64,000 bases of DNA from Pseudorhodobacter antarcticus (lineage in GTDB: Bacteria > Pseudomonadota > Alphaproteobacteria > Rhodobacterales > Rhodobacteraceae). The notes below the pieces were generated by a model. It worked only from the letters and a program-made list of their open reading frames with translations, was not told the origin of the DNA and searched no databases. Positions 7,727 through 17,156 of the stretch are shown piece by piece (the stretch's first letter is position 1; every line of letters begins with the position of its first letter). Location of the stretch: assembly GCF_900110135.1 (NCBI RefSeq), contig NZ_FOCO01000006.1, positions 62,001-126,000 of the forward strand. The letters are read 5' to 3'. The translations under genes and the position numbers were made by a program.

Positions 7727-9022
7727 ATGCCATTGACGGGGTTAACGGGCAGCCGGGTCCGCGAGCGGCGGTTGGCGGCGGGCATTGCGCAGGCGGATTT
7801 GGCGCGGGCGGTGGGGATTTCGGCATCCTATCTGAATTTGATTGAACACAATCGGCGGCGGATTGGGGGGGCGGTTTTGGACCGATTGGCGGCAGGATTG
7901 GGCGTGGCACCTGCGCTGTTGGCCGAAGGGGCCGAGGGGGGGGCAGTACAAGATTTGCGTGCGGCGGCGACCGGGGCTGCGGCGGGGGCCAAGCCGGAAG
8001 TGGACCGGATTGACGAGTTTTTGGGTCGGTTTCCGGGCTGGGCCGATGTCTTGGCCGGCCAATACCGCCGGATTGGCGATTTGGAGCGGATGGTGGCGGC
8101 GCTGAACGACCGGATTGGGCATGACCCGCATTTGAGCCAAGCGCTGCATGAGGTTCTTTCGGCGGTGAGTTCGGTGCGGTCCACCGCCGCGATCTTGGCC
8201 GAGACGGAGGATATTGACCCTGATTGGCGTGCGCGGTTTCATGGCAATTTGCACATGGACAGCGAGCGTTTGGCGGTGGGGGCCGAAGCGTTGGTCGCTT
8301 ATTTGGACGGGTCCGAGCAAGAGGCCGACACGGGGGGGGCCGCCCCGCAGGAGGAGTTGGAGGGCTGGCTGGCCGCGCATGGCTGGCATTTTGCAGCCCT
8401 TGAGGCGGGCGGCGCGGGGGCCGCGTCATTGGCGGGCGAGATTGCGCAACTGGCATCAAAGGCCGCGCGCGATTTGGCAAGCGATTGGGTGCGCCAAGCG
8501 GCGGCAGATGCGGCCGCCCTGCCGCTGGCCGCGTTTGAAGCGGCGCGGGCTGAGGCCGCAGACCCGTGGATTTTGGCGCGTAAGTTTGGCTGCGATGTGT
8601 TGCAGGTGTTTCGCCGCGTGGCGTTTCGGCCGGGAGCGGTGGAGGGGCTGGTGCTGTGCGATGGGGCGGGCACTTTGTTGATGCGCAAGCCGATTGCGGG
8701 GTTTTCGCTGCCGCGCTATGGCGCGGCCTGCCCTTTGTGGCCGCTGTATGCGGCCTTGTCGCGCCCGATGCAGCCTGTGGCCGGGGTGGTGGAGATGCCG
8801 GGGTTTTCGCGCGCGCGGTTTCATGTGCAGGCGTTTTGTGGGGTCGATTACCCGGCAGGGTTTGGCGGGCCGGAGGTGCGCGACGCGGCCATGCTGATTG
8901 CGCCGCAAGCGCTGGTGGCGGCGGAGCCTGCGCTGGCGGTGGGCACATCTTGCCGGATTTGCCCAAGGGGCGGGTGCCCGGCGCGGCGTGAACGGTCGAT
9001 TGTGGCTGAAATCGCGTTTTGA
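7727..9022 (+). CDS. XRE regulator with DUF2083 domain (RamB/ScfR-like)
   Basis: A 431-residue transcription factor with an N-terminal helix-turn-helix (residues 8-62, VRERRLAAGIAQADLARAV) and a C-terminal DUF2083-like domain (about residues 280-425) ending in a Cys cluster CRICPRGGC. Relatives regulate acetate, propionate and glyoxylate-bypass genes. The HExxH motif of the IrrE-like middle domain found in many members is absent here. It is preceded by an AT-rich promoter region and followed 48 bases later by a receiver/kinase gene set in the same direction. Ligand unknown, probably an acyl-CoA by family analogy. Confidence 0.82.
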   Translation: MPLTGLTGSRVRERRLAAGIAQADLARAVGISASYLNLIEHNRRRIGGAVLDRLAAGLGVAPALLAEGAEGGAVQDLRAAATGAAAGAKPEVDRIDEFLGRFPGWADVLAGQYRRIGDLERMVAALNDRIGHDPHLSQALHEVLSAVSSVRSTAAILAETEDIDPDWRARFHGNLHMDSERLAVGAEALVAYLDGSEQEADTGGAAPQEELEGWLAAHGWHFAALEAGGAGAASLAGEIAQLASKAARDLASDWVRQAAADAAALPLAAFEAARAEAADPWILARKFGCDVLQVFRRVAFRPGAVEGLVLCDGAGTLLMRKPIAGFSLPRYGAACPLWPLYAALSRPMQPVAGVVEMPGFSRARFHVQAFCGVDYPAGFGGPEVRDAAMLIAPQALVAAEPALAVGTSCRICPRGGCPARRERSIVAEIAF

Positions 9023-9070
9023 CAGCGGGCGTGGAAGGCGCGATAGTTACAGCGATTGGGGGGCGTGGAT

Positions 9071-9438
9071 ATGGGGCGGCATGTCTTGTTGATTGAGGAT
9101 GAGCCCAACATTGTTGAGGCTATCCGCTTTATCCTGACGCGCGATGGCTGGCGGGTGAGCACGCATGGGGATGGGGCGGATGCGGTGGCGGTGGTGCAAC
9201 GGCTGCGGCCCGATGTGGTGATTTTGGATGTGATGTTGCCGGGGCAATTGGGGTTGGAGGTGTTGCGCGCGCTGCGTGCGGACCCTGCATTGGCGGCGCT
9301 GCGGGTGATGGTGTTGACCGCCAAGGGCGCGACACGGCGCAAAGCGTGGGGGCGGATGTGTTTATGACCAAACCTTTTGCCAATGCGGATATTTTGGCGG
9401 CGATGCGTGATTTGGCCCCTGGAGAGGCCGCGCCATGA
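9071..9438 (+). pseudogene. Single-domain response regulator, frameshifted
   Basis: From ATG 9071 the product reads as a CheY-like receiver: the acidic pair in IEDEP, phosphoacceptor Asp53 in VVILDVMLPG, and VMVLTAKG. Near 9341-9350 the frame breaks, giving a premature stop at 9365. In the +1 direction the expected ending GADVFMTKPFANADILAAMRDLAPGEAAP continues to a stop at 9436-9438 that overlaps the next start by ATGA. One missing base in AAAGCGTGGGGGCG explains it. The catalytic Lys (TKPF) is lost from the primary frame. It is either a true pseudogene or an assembly error in a G-run. Confidence 0.8.
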
Positions 9439-9722
9439 AGCGGCCGTTGTTTTTGGCACCGCAAAGTTACCGCCAGCGGCGTTTGCGGGATGCGGCGCGG
9501 TTGCTGCCGATCTTGGCCGTGTTTTTGTTCGTGTTGCCGATGCTGTGGGGCGAGGAGCGCAATGATCTGCGCAACACGGGGGTGGATGCGATTTATCTGT
9601 TTGCGGTGTGGTTTGTACTGATTGTGGCGGCGGCGGTTTTGGGGCGGCGGTTGTCATCAACGGATGTGCCGCCCGTTTTGCTGCCAGTGCTGCCTGTGGT
9701 GCCGCCTGTGGGTAGGGACTGA
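9435..9722 (+). CDS. Small two-helix membrane protein next to kinase
   Basis: A 95-residue protein with two predicted membrane helices (LLPILAVFLFVLPMLW and IYLFAVWFVLIVAAAVLG) and basic termini. It sits between the receiver and the sensor kinase, overlapping the former by ATGA and separated from the latter by one base, so it is co-translated. An accessory subunit of the SLC5-type kinase is possible but speculative; no named family is recognised. Confidence 0.7.
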   Translation: MKRPLFLAPQSYRQRRLRDAARLLPILAVFLFVLPMLWGEERNDLRNTGVDAIYLFAVWFVLIVAAAVLGRRLSSTDVPPVLLPVLPVVPPVGRD

Positions 9723-9723
9723 T

Positions 9724-12414
9724 ATGCCGTTCAACCTGCTGGTTCTTGCCTCGCTCGCCTATGTCAGTTTTCTGTTTTTCGTGGCCTTTGTGGTGGAACG
9801 GCGGGCGGCGAAAGGGGCTGTGGGGTGGTTGCGGTCGCCGTTGATTTATACGCTATCGCTGTCGGTTTACTGCACGGCCTGGACGTTTTACGGGGCTGTG
9901 GGATATGCAGCGCGGTCGGGGTTGGAGTTTTTGACGATTTATCTGGGCCCGACGATTGTGTTTGTGGGCTGGTGGTGGGTGCTGCGCAAGTTGGTGCGGA
10001 TCGGGCGCCAGCACCGGGTCACGTCGATCGCGGATTTGATTTCCAGCCGGTACGGCAAATCGAACCTTCTGGGTGTGATTGTCACGGTGATTTGCGTGGT
10101 TGCGGCGACGCCATATATTGCGTTGCAATTACAATCAGTTACGCTGTCGTTTGGGGTGTTCGCATCGGCCACGGCGGATGGGTGGGCCAAACCAGACGGT
10201 GATGTGACATCAGTTTGGGTGGCGGCGGGGTTGGCGCTGTTTACAATTTTGTTTGGCACCCGCAATTTGGACGCGAATGAGCAGCACACAGGCATTGTGA
10301 CCGCCATCGCGGTGGAGGCGGTGGTGAAGCTGGTCGCGCTGATTGCCGTGGGCTGTTTCGTGGTGTGGGGGGTGGCGGACGGGCCGCGCGATATTTTGGC
10401 GCGTATTGATGCCAGCCAGATGGCGCAGTGGCATATGCAGCCCTCGCGCTGGACCGGGCTGATCTTTTTGTCGGCGGCGGCGGTGTTGTGTTTGCCACGC
10501 ATGTTTCAGGTGATGGTGGTGGAAAACAGCGATGAGCGGCATCTGGCGACCGCAAGCTGGGCGTTTCCGTTGTATGTTTTGCTGATGAGCCTGTTTGTGA
10601 TCCCCATTGCCGTGGTGGGGTTGGAGGTGATGCCAGCGGGCGCGAACCCCGATTTGTTTGTGCTAACGCTGCCCCTGTCGCAGGGTCAAGGCGGCCTTGC
10701 GATGCTGGCGTTTTTGGGCGGGTTTTCCAGCGCCACGTCGATGGTGATTGTGGCGGCGATTGCGCTGGCGACGATGGTATCGAATCATGTTGTGATGCCG
10801 TTTTGGTTGTCACTGCGGCCTGCGCAGGCGGTATCTGGCGATGTGCGGCGGTTGGTTTTGCTGTCGCGTCGGTTGTCGATTTTGGCGATTTTGGGGTTGG
10901 GATACGCGTATTACCGCGGGTCGGGCGGGTCGAGCGCGTTGGCGGCAATTGGTTTGATTTCATTCGTGGGGGTGGCGCAGATTTTGCCTGCGATGATGGG
11001 TGGGATTTTTTGGCGTGGTGCGACCAAGGTGGGGGCAGGGTGGGGGCTTGGCCTTGGGTTTGTGATTTGGGGCTATACGCTGTTTTTGCCATCCTTTGGC
11101 GTGGATGCGGTGATGTCGGCGCAATTGATGGCGCAAGGGCCGTTCGGGCTGACGTGGTTGCGGCCCCAAGCGCTGTTTGGGGTGGTGGGAATGGACCCGC
11201 TTATTCATGCGCTATTTTGGTCTATGGCGCTGAATACATTGGTGTTTTGTGTCGTGTCACTGCTGACGTTTCCCGGCCCGGTGGAACGGGTGCAAAGTGC
11301 GGCCTTTGTGAATGTGTTTGAGGCGGACAGCGGGCTGTCGCAGGCTTGGGTGGCGCAAGATGGCACCGGGGCGGAGGAATTGCTGGTGATGGCGCAACGC
11401 ATTTTGGGCGAGGATGCGGGCCTTGCGTTTTTTGAGGCAGAGGCCCGCGCGCAAGGCCGGGCGGGGTATCTGCCGGACCCGACTGCAGGGTTCATGGACC
11501 AGTTGGAGCGGCGGCTGGCGGGGTCTGTGGGGGCGGCCACGGCGCATGCGATGATTTCGCAAATCGCAGGTCGTGCGGTGGTGTCGGTGGAAGATTTGAT
11601 GGCCGTGGCGAATGAGGCGGCGCAGATCATGGAATATTCCGCGAAGCTGGAGGAACAGCAGGCGGCGTTGACCCGCAGCGCGCGGGCATTGCGCGATGCC
11701 AATGACAAGTTGACCACGTTATCAGTGCAAAAAGACGCGTTTTTAAGCCAGATCAGCCATGAATTGCGCACGCCCATGACATCCATCCGCGCGTTTTCCG
11801 AAATTTTGACCGAAGGCGATTTGCCCCCCGCACTGGTCACGCAATATGGCGGCGTCATTCATGCGGAAACCAAGCGGTTGACGCGGTTGTTGGATGATTT
11901 GCTGGACCTAAGCGTGTTGGAAAACGGCACAGTGCAGTTGAACCTTGACCTTGCAAACCTGCGCGAGATGATTGATCGGGCCATGGTGGCGGCCAGCCAT
12001 ACGGCAGCAGAACGGATGTTTGTTATCCACCGCGATTTGCCGAATGAAGATGTGTTTTTGCACACGGATGGTGACCGATTGACCCAAGTTTTCATCAATC
12101 TGATTTCCAACGCGCGCAAATATTGCGATGCCGCCAGCCCAGAATTGCGGATTGTGGTGCGGCGCAAAGGCGGGCGGGTGACGGTGGATTTCATCGACAA
12201 TGGGTCGGGGATCGCCAAAGATAAACAAGCGCTTATCTTTGAGAAATTCGCGCGGTTGACCGATCAGACGCGGGCGGGCGGCGCGGGCCTCGGCCTTGCG
12301 ATTTGCCGTGAGGTAATGGCGAATTTGGGCGGCACCATCGGGTATTTGCCGGGACAACGCGGGGCCGCGTTTCGTGTGACCCTGCCGTTGCGGTTGGAAC
12401 GGGTGCCCGTTTGA
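9724..12414 (+). CDS. SLC5-STAC-histidine kinase fusion (CbrA/CrbS-like)
   Basis: An 896-residue membrane sensor. Residues 1 to about 520 form a sodium:solute-symporter-like domain with about 13 helices, followed by a STAC-like linker (about 530-635), a short coiled coil, a HisKA domain with phosphorylated His679 in FLSQISHELRTPMTS, and a HATPase domain with N box (NLISNARKY), G1 (DNGSGI), F (FEKFARL) and G2 (GAGLGLAI). CbrA/CrbS relatives control amino acid or acetate use. ATG 9724 is chosen because upstream starts run through the small membrane gene. Its natural partner would be the adjacent, broken receiver or a distant regulator. Confidence 0.9.
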   Translation: MPFNLLVLASLAYVSFLFFVAFVVERRAAKGAVGWLRSPLIYTLSLSVYCTAWTFYGAVGYAARSGLEFLTIYLGPTIVFVGWWWVLRKLVRIGRQHRVTSIADLISSRYGKSNLLGVIVTVICVVAATPYIALQLQSVTLSFGVFASATADGWAKPDGDVTSVWVAAGLALFTILFGTRNLDANEQHTGIVTAIAVEAVVKLVALIAVGCFVVWGVADGPRDILARIDASQMAQWHMQPSRWTGLIFLSAAAVLCLPRMFQVMVVENSDERHLATASWAFPLYVLLMSLFVIPIAVVGLEVMPAGANPDLFVLTLPLSQGQGGLAMLAFLGGFSSATSMVIVAAIALATMVSNHVVMPFWLSLRPAQAVSGDVRRLVLLSRRLSILAILGLGYAYYRGSGGSSALAAIGLISFVGVAQILPAMMGGIFWRGATKVGAGWGLGLGFVIWGYTLFLPSFGVDAVMSAQLMAQGPFGLTWLRPQALFGVVGMDPLIHALFWSMALNTLVFCVVSLLTFPGPVERVQSAAFVNVFEADSGLSQAWVAQDGTGAEELLVMAQRILGEDAGLAFFEAEARAQGRAGYLPDPTAGFMDQLERRLAGSVGAATAHAMISQIAGRAVVSVEDLMAVANEAAQIMEYSAKLEEQQAALTRSARALRDANDKLTTLSVQKDAFLSQISHELRTPMTSIRAFSEILTEGDLPPALVTQYGGVIHAETKRLTRLLDDLLDLSVLENGTVQLNLDLANLREMIDRAMVAASHTAAERMFVIHRDLPNEDVFLHTDGDRLTQVFINLISNARKYCDAASPELRIVVRRKGGRVTVDFIDNGSGIAKDKQALIFEKFARLTDQTRAGGAGLGLAICREVMANLGGTIGYLPGQRGAAFRVTLPLRLERVPV

Positions 12415-12421
12415 AGCCGGA

Positions 12422-12874
12422 TTAGCGGCGGGAGGCGCGGGCGTTGGCAGCACCTTGCACGGTAATTTCACGCACGCCGGCCAGTTTGATGTCGGAGATA
12501 TAGGTCGCCACCGTCACCTCGCGTGAGCGAGGGGTGGAGACGTTGGTGGCGATGATGGGTGGGAACACGCGGAAATCATAGGTTAATTTACCATCCTCCA
12601 CCGGGCGGGCGACCAGTTCGGCGTCCCAGAACCCTTGGACGGGGGGCAGGCCTGTGGCACGCACAATCACGCCGCCGGGCATTTTTTCCAGCACCAAAAC
12701 GGTGACCTGCGACACCAATTGCCGGGTGTCTGCGGGTTTGCCATCGGGGGAAACCATCGCCACCTCTTCGGACCCGCCAAACCAATTGAACGGGTTTATC
12801 CGCGAATTGCTGATGGTGGCACAGGCCCCAAGGGCCAGACTTGCGCACAGGGCGGTGATGAGCGGTGTTTTCAT
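12422..12874 (-). CDS. Putative outer-membrane lipoprotein
   Basis: A 150-residue protein with a lipoprotein signal peptide (MKTPLITALCASLALGAC, lipobox LGAC). The mature part contains SRINPFNWFGGSEE and a region rich in beta-strand-like sequence (VTVLVLEKMPGGVIVRATG). The ATG at 12874 is preferred because longer upstream readings run antisense through sufE. This form is common in Rhodobacteraceae but has no assigned function. It converges on the kinase gene with a 7-base gap. Confidence 0.8.
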   Translation of the reverse strand: MKTPLITALCASLALGACATISNSRINPFNWFGGSEEVAMVSPDGKPADTRQLVSQVTVLVLEKMPGGVIVRATGLPPVQGFWDAELVARPVEDGKLTYDFRVFPPIIATNVSTPRSREVTVATYISDIKLAGVREITVQGAANARASRR

Positions 12875-13007
12875 TGCGGTGTTCCCGGTCCAGTTTCCCC
12901 TTGGGTAGCCGAAAGCGAAGCGTTTGAAAAGCAAAAGCGTGGCGCGGGTTGCTGGACCTTTGGGGGTTTTCGCCCTAGCTGTAAGGGGAACAGACTGGGA
13001 GAGTGTG

Positions 13008-13415
13008 ATGGCCAGCGCCGCCTTTGAAGAAATTGCCGAAACCTTTGAATTTCTGGATGATTGGGAAGATCGGTATCGCCATGTGATTGAGTTGGGGCGC
13101 GCGATGCCACCGCTGGATGCGGCCTTCAAAGTGCCGGGGCTGAAGGTGGAGGGCTGTGCCAGCCAAGTGTGGCTGCGCCCGATGCTGGAGCGCGGCGTGT
13201 TTCGGTTTGAAGGCGAAAGCGATGCGATGATTGTGCGCGGGCTGATCGCGGTGCTGCACGCGCTGTATTCGGGGCTGCCTGTGGGCGATGTGGGCCGTGT
13301 GGATGCGTTTGCGGAATTGGGGCGGCTGGGGTTGAATGAACATTTGTCGGCGCAGCGGTCCAACGGGGTGCGCGCGATGGTGGACCGTATTCGGGAAACG
13401 GCTGCGGCGGCTTAA
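13008..13415 (+). CDS. sufE: SufE-family cysteine desulfuration protein
   Basis: A 135-residue SufE homologue that accepts persulfide sulfur from SufS for Fe-S cluster assembly. The active Cys50 is in VEGCASQVWL, and the helical FEFLDDWEDRYRHVIELG start is typical. ATG 13008 has GGGAGAG at good spacing; a start 84 bases upstream is rejected because SufE proteins begin at this point. No other suf genes are in the window. Its stop overlaps the stop of the convergent aminopeptidase by two bases. Confidence 0.92.
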   Translation: MASAAFEEIAETFEFLDDWEDRYRHVIELGRAMPPLDAAFKVPGLKVEGCASQVWLRPMLERGVFRFEGESDAMIVRGLIAVLHALYSGLPVGDVGRVDAFAELGRLGLNEHLSAQRSNGVRAMVDRIRETAAAA

Positions 13416-15208
13416 AGTGGGGCTGTGGCAAGGGTGAGCCATGCTCGGGCGGCGTCTGACAGGCGGTCGGATAGGTTTTGTGCGACCTGCGCGTGATAGG
13501 TGTTGGTCCATGCCCGCTCGCCCGGTGATAGCATCGCGGTGTCGATCAAGTGGCGGTCAAAGGGCACAAAGGTGATGGTTTCAAACTGCAGCTGGTCGCG
13601 GTCATCGGCCAGTTTGGGTGCGGGTTCGACCACGATCAGGTTTTCAAGGCGGATGCCAAACGCCCCTTCGCGGTAATAGCCCGGTTCATTTGACAGAATC
13701 ATGCCGGGCAGCAGCGGCACCTCGGACATGCGGCTGATGCGTTGCGGGCCTTCGTGGACCGACAGGAACGCGCCAACGCCGTGGCCCGTGCCGTGGTCAA
13801 AATCCATGCCCGCCATCCACAAGGGCGCACGGGCCAGCGGGTCAAGGTCGCGGCCCGTTGCGCCACGGGGCCAGCGGGCGCGCGAAATCGCGATCATGCC
13901 TTGCAGCACAAGGGTGTAGGCGGTGGCGGCCCCATCGGGCACCGGGCCAATCGCCATGGTGCGGGTGATGTCAGTGGTGCCGTCGATATATTGCGCGCCG
14001 CTGTCGACCAACAAAAGTTCGCCGAGGGTGATGGGGCGGTTGGTGGTTTCCGTGACGCGGTAATGCATGATTGCGCCGTGGGGGCCCGCGCCGCAGATCG
14101 TCTCGAAACTGATATCATGCAGCTGGTTGGTGGCGCGGCGAAAGGATTCGAGCTGGGTGACCACGTCAATTTCGCTTAGCCCGCCTTGCGGGGCCGTGGC
14201 ATTCAGCCATGTCAGAAATTCGACCATGGCCGCGCCGTCGCGCAGGTGGGCGGTGCGGGTGGCTGCGATTTCAGCATCAGTTTTACAGGCTTTTGGCAGG
14301 CGGCAGGGATCATCGCCGGGGGCAATTTCGATGCCTGCATCAATCAGTTCCAGTGTCACGGCAAGGGGGGCGGTTGCCCGGTCCACGCGCACCGGGCCTT
14401 GCAAGGTGCGCAGGGCGGGGATGAAAGCGGTAGCGGGGCGCAGGGTGACATGGGGGCCGAGGTGGGCCTTGGTGGCGGCGTCGAATTTTGCGGGGTCGGC
14501 ATAGAGCGTGACGCGGGCATCGCTGTGCAGAACGGCAAAACCGTGAAGGATGGGGTTGCGCGCGACGTCTGCGCCGCGGATGTTTAACAGCCAGCACAGG
14601 CTGTCGGGCAGGGTAATAATGGCGGCGGTATGGCCTGCCGAGGTGAGGTCTGCGGCAAGCGCGCTGCGTTTTTCCGCGCTGGTTTTGCCAGCCAACGCAT
14701 CGGGATAGACAAAGGCCTGGCCCATTGGGGGGCTGGGTTGACCATGCCAAATGGTGTCGATGAAATTCGTTGTGGGCGTTAGGGTTACGGGCCTGTCTTC
14801 AAGTGATTTCTCAATCGCTGCAACCTCTTCTGCGGTGTGCAGCCATGGGTCGAAGCCGATTTGGCCTTGGGGCAGATGGGCCGCAATCCACGGGCCCGGT
14901 TTGGTATAGGGCCAAGGGACAGGGGTAAAATGGGCAAGGTCAACTTGGGTTTTGACTTGGGCACGGTAGCGGCCGTCGATGAACACGCCCGCAATATCCG
15001 GCAGCACGATGCAAAACCCCGCAGAACCGGTAAAGCCTGTCAACCATTCCAGCCGGGCATCGCGCGCGCTTACATATTCGCCTTGATGCGCATCGGCGCG
15101 GGGGATGATGAAACCCGCAAGCCCCTGTGCGGCGAGGGCCGTGCGCAGGGCGGCCAAGCGGGCGGGGCCTTGGGCCGGATTGGCGTGATCGGCAAAGGTT
15201 TGCAGCAT
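13412..15208 (-). CDS. pepP: Xaa-Pro aminopeptidase (M24B, three-domain)
   Basis: A 598-residue aminopeptidase P of the long form: two N-terminal creatinase-like domains (about residues 15-300) and a C-terminal pita-bread metallopeptidase domain. Metal ligands are suggested by LLVDSGAQYIDGTTDITRT (two Asp), GHGVGAFLSVHEGP (His) and SNEPGYY (Glu), with a last Glu in RLENLIVVEP. It removes N-terminal residues preceding proline in the cytoplasm. The start at 15208 abuts the stop of cobT, so the two genes are likely cotranscribed. Confidence 0.9.
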   Translation of the reverse strand: MLQTFADHANPAQGPARLAALRTALAAQGLAGFIIPRADAHQGEYVSARDARLEWLTGFTGSAGFCIVLPDIAGVFIDGRYRAQVKTQVDLAHFTPVPWPYTKPGPWIAAHLPQGQIGFDPWLHTAEEVAAIEKSLEDRPVTLTPTTNFIDTIWHGQPSPPMGQAFVYPDALAGKTSAEKRSALAADLTSAGHTAAIITLPDSLCWLLNIRGADVARNPILHGFAVLHSDARVTLYADPAKFDAATKAHLGPHVTLRPATAFIPALRTLQGPVRVDRATAPLAVTLELIDAGIEIAPGDDPCRLPKACKTDAEIAATRTAHLRDGAAMVEFLTWLNATAPQGGLSEIDVVTQLESFRRATNQLHDISFETICGAGPHGAIMHYRVTETTNRPITLGELLLVDSGAQYIDGTTDITRTMAIGPVPDGAATAYTLVLQGMIAISRARWPRGATGRDLDPLARAPLWMAGMDFDHGTGHGVGAFLSVHEGPQRISRMSEVPLLPGMILSNEPGYYREGAFGIRLENLIVVEPAPKLADDRDQLQFETITFVPFDRHLIDTAMLSPGERAWTNTYHAQVAQNLSDRLSDAARAWLTLATAPL

Positions 15209-17080
15209 TTATCCGACCTTTTTCATCCCCAACACGCGGGCGCGTTTGCGCGGGTCGGTGTCAAACAGCCCGGCAAGCTGTTCGGTCATCGCGCCCGCCA
15301 ATTGTTCGACATCGGTGATGGTCACGGCGCGGTTGTAATAGCGGGTCACGTCATGGCCGATGCCGATGGCGATCAATTCGACCGCTTTCTTTTTCTCCAC
15401 CATGGCGATCACATCGCGCAGGTGTTTTTCCAAGTAATTCGCGGGGTTAACGGACAAAGTTGAATCGTCCACCGGGGCACCATCAGAGATGACCATCAGG
15501 ATGCGCCGCGCTTCTGGCCGCGCCAGCATCCGGCGGTGCGCCCATTCCAGCGCCTCGCCGTCGATGTTTTCCTTTAGCAGCCCTTCCTTCATCATCAGCC
15601 CAAGGTTGGGGCGCGCGCGCCGCCACGGGGCATCGGCGGATTTGTAGATGATGTGGCGCAGATCGTTTAGGCGACCGGGCTGTTGTTGGCGGCCAGCGCC
15701 CAGCCAGCGTTCGCGGCTTTGCCCGCCTTTCCACGCGCGGGTGGTAAAGCCGAGGATTTCCACCTTGACCGAGCAGCGTTCCAGCGTGCGGGCCAGAACA
15801 TCGGCACAAATTGCCGCGATGGAAATCGGGCGGCCCCGCATGGAACCGGAATTGTCCAACAGCAGCGTCACGCAGGTGTCGCGAAATTCGGTGTCTTTTT
15901 CCTGTTTGAACGACAAAGGCGTGGTGGGGTTGGCGACCACGCGCGCAAGGCGGCCCGCGTCCAGCGTGCCTTCCTCCAAATCAAACAGCCAGCTGCGGTT
16001 TTGCTGCGCTTGCAAGCGGCGTTGCAGCTTGTTGGCAAGGCGCGACACGGCGCCTTTCAGCGGCTCCAACTGCTGGTCAAGGTAAGCGCGCAGGCGTTCG
16101 AGTTCGGCGGCCTCGGCGAGATCCTCGGCGCGGATTTCTTCGTCATAATCCGTGGTATAGACGCTGTAATTTGGGTCCGCATCGGAATGGGCGGCGGGGG
16201 GTGGCGGCTCCATCGGGGCTTCGCCTTCGGGCAATTCCGCCTCATCGCCTTGTTGCATATCGGCGCTGTCATCTTCGGACACTTGCGCCTGCGAGGCGTC
16301 TTGTTGTTCCTCTTGGGACTGTTCGGGTGAGGATTCGCTGTCTTGCTCTTCGCTGTCGTCGTCGCCGGTGCTGTCTTGCTGTTCTTGTTCTTCGGCGTCA
16401 TCGCCGCTGTCGGGGTCCTCTTGGTCGGCGTCCGGGTCATCGCCCAATTGGTCGCCATAGCCAAGGTCGGAAATCACCTTGCGGGCAAGGCGGGCAAAGG
16501 CGGCTTGATCGGCCAGCACATGGTCGATGTTTTGCAGGGTTTCGCCTGCGCTTTCCTCCATAAACCCGCGCCACAGGTTCATTACATTGTCCGCACCTTT
16601 TGGCAGGTCGCGGCCCGTGGCAAGGTGGCGCACGAGATAGCCCGCGGCGATGGGCAGCGGCGCATCGGCGGCTTGGGTAATCTCGGCATAGCCTTTGCGC
16701 GTTGCTTCATGCCCGATTTTGGCGTCTATATTGCCTGCGGTGCCGGGCATGTAGCGCGCGCCCACCGCCTCGCAGCGCGCGGTTTCCATCGCGTTATAAA
16801 TTTCGCGGGCAAGGGTGCCTGTGGGGGCGTATTTGGTGGCAGTGGCGGCATCGTGGAACTTGCGGCGCATTGCGAACGCATCCGCGGTGCCACGGGCCAG
16901 CAGCACCTCATCGCGGGTCATGCGGCGGCTGACTTGGGGCAAGCGCACGCCTTCATTGGTCATGCCGGACGGGTCCACCGAATAGGTGACGGTCATATCC
17001 GGGTCATCGGCGAGGACTTTGGTCGCCTCGGCCAGCGCTTTTTTGAACGGATCGGCGGGGTTGTCGGTGGGTTTGGTCAT
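15209..17080 (-). CDS. cobT: Cobaltochelatase subunit CobT
   Basis: A 623-residue subunit of the ATP-dependent CobNST complex that inserts cobalt into hydrogenobyrinic acid a,c-diamide in aerobic B12 synthesis. It has an N-terminal AAA-lid-like region, a very acidic linker at about residues 215-290 (runs of D/E/Q/S), and a C-terminal VWA domain with the MIDAS motif DNSGSMRG. It follows cobS with a 76-base gap holding inverted repeats. CobN is not in the window. Confidence 0.92.
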   Translation of the reverse strand: MTKPTDNPADPFKKALAEATKVLADDPDMTVTYSVDPSGMTNEGVRLPQVSRRMTRDEVLLARGTADAFAMRRKFHDAATATKYAPTGTLAREIYNAMETARCEAVGARYMPGTAGNIDAKIGHEATRKGYAEITQAADAPLPIAAGYLVRHLATGRDLPKGADNVMNLWRGFMEESAGETLQNIDHVLADQAAFARLARKVISDLGYGDQLGDDPDADQEDPDSGDDAEEQEQQDSTGDDDSEEQDSESSPEQSQEEQQDASQAQVSEDDSADMQQGDEAELPEGEAPMEPPPPAAHSDADPNYSVYTTDYDEEIRAEDLAEAAELERLRAYLDQQLEPLKGAVSRLANKLQRRLQAQQNRSWLFDLEEGTLDAGRLARVVANPTTPLSFKQEKDTEFRDTCVTLLLDNSGSMRGRPISIAAICADVLARTLERCSVKVEILGFTTRAWKGGQSRERWLGAGRQQQPGRLNDLRHIIYKSADAPWRRARPNLGLMMKEGLLKENIDGEALEWAHRRMLARPEARRILMVISDGAPVDDSTLSVNPANYLEKHLRDVIAMVEKKKAVELIAIGIGHDVTRYYNRAVTITDVEQLAGAMTEQLAGLFDTDPRKRARVLGMKKVG

Positions 17081-17100
17081 GATAATCCCGGATCAGCTGG

Positions 17101-17154
17101 GGGTAGGGTGGGCTTTAACGCACCGCTGGTTGGGTGGGGTTAAACCCCACCCTA
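17101..17154. repeat. Alternative hairpins between cobS and cobT
   Basis: GGGTGGGGTT and AACCCCACCC (17132-17152) form a 10-bp stem with a one-base loop. The upstream TAGGGTGGG (17104-17112) can instead pair with the same right arm CCCACCCTA (17146-17154). The block GGGTAGGGTGGG recurs at 43755-43766. Confidence 0.7.
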
Positions 17155-17156
17155 GG

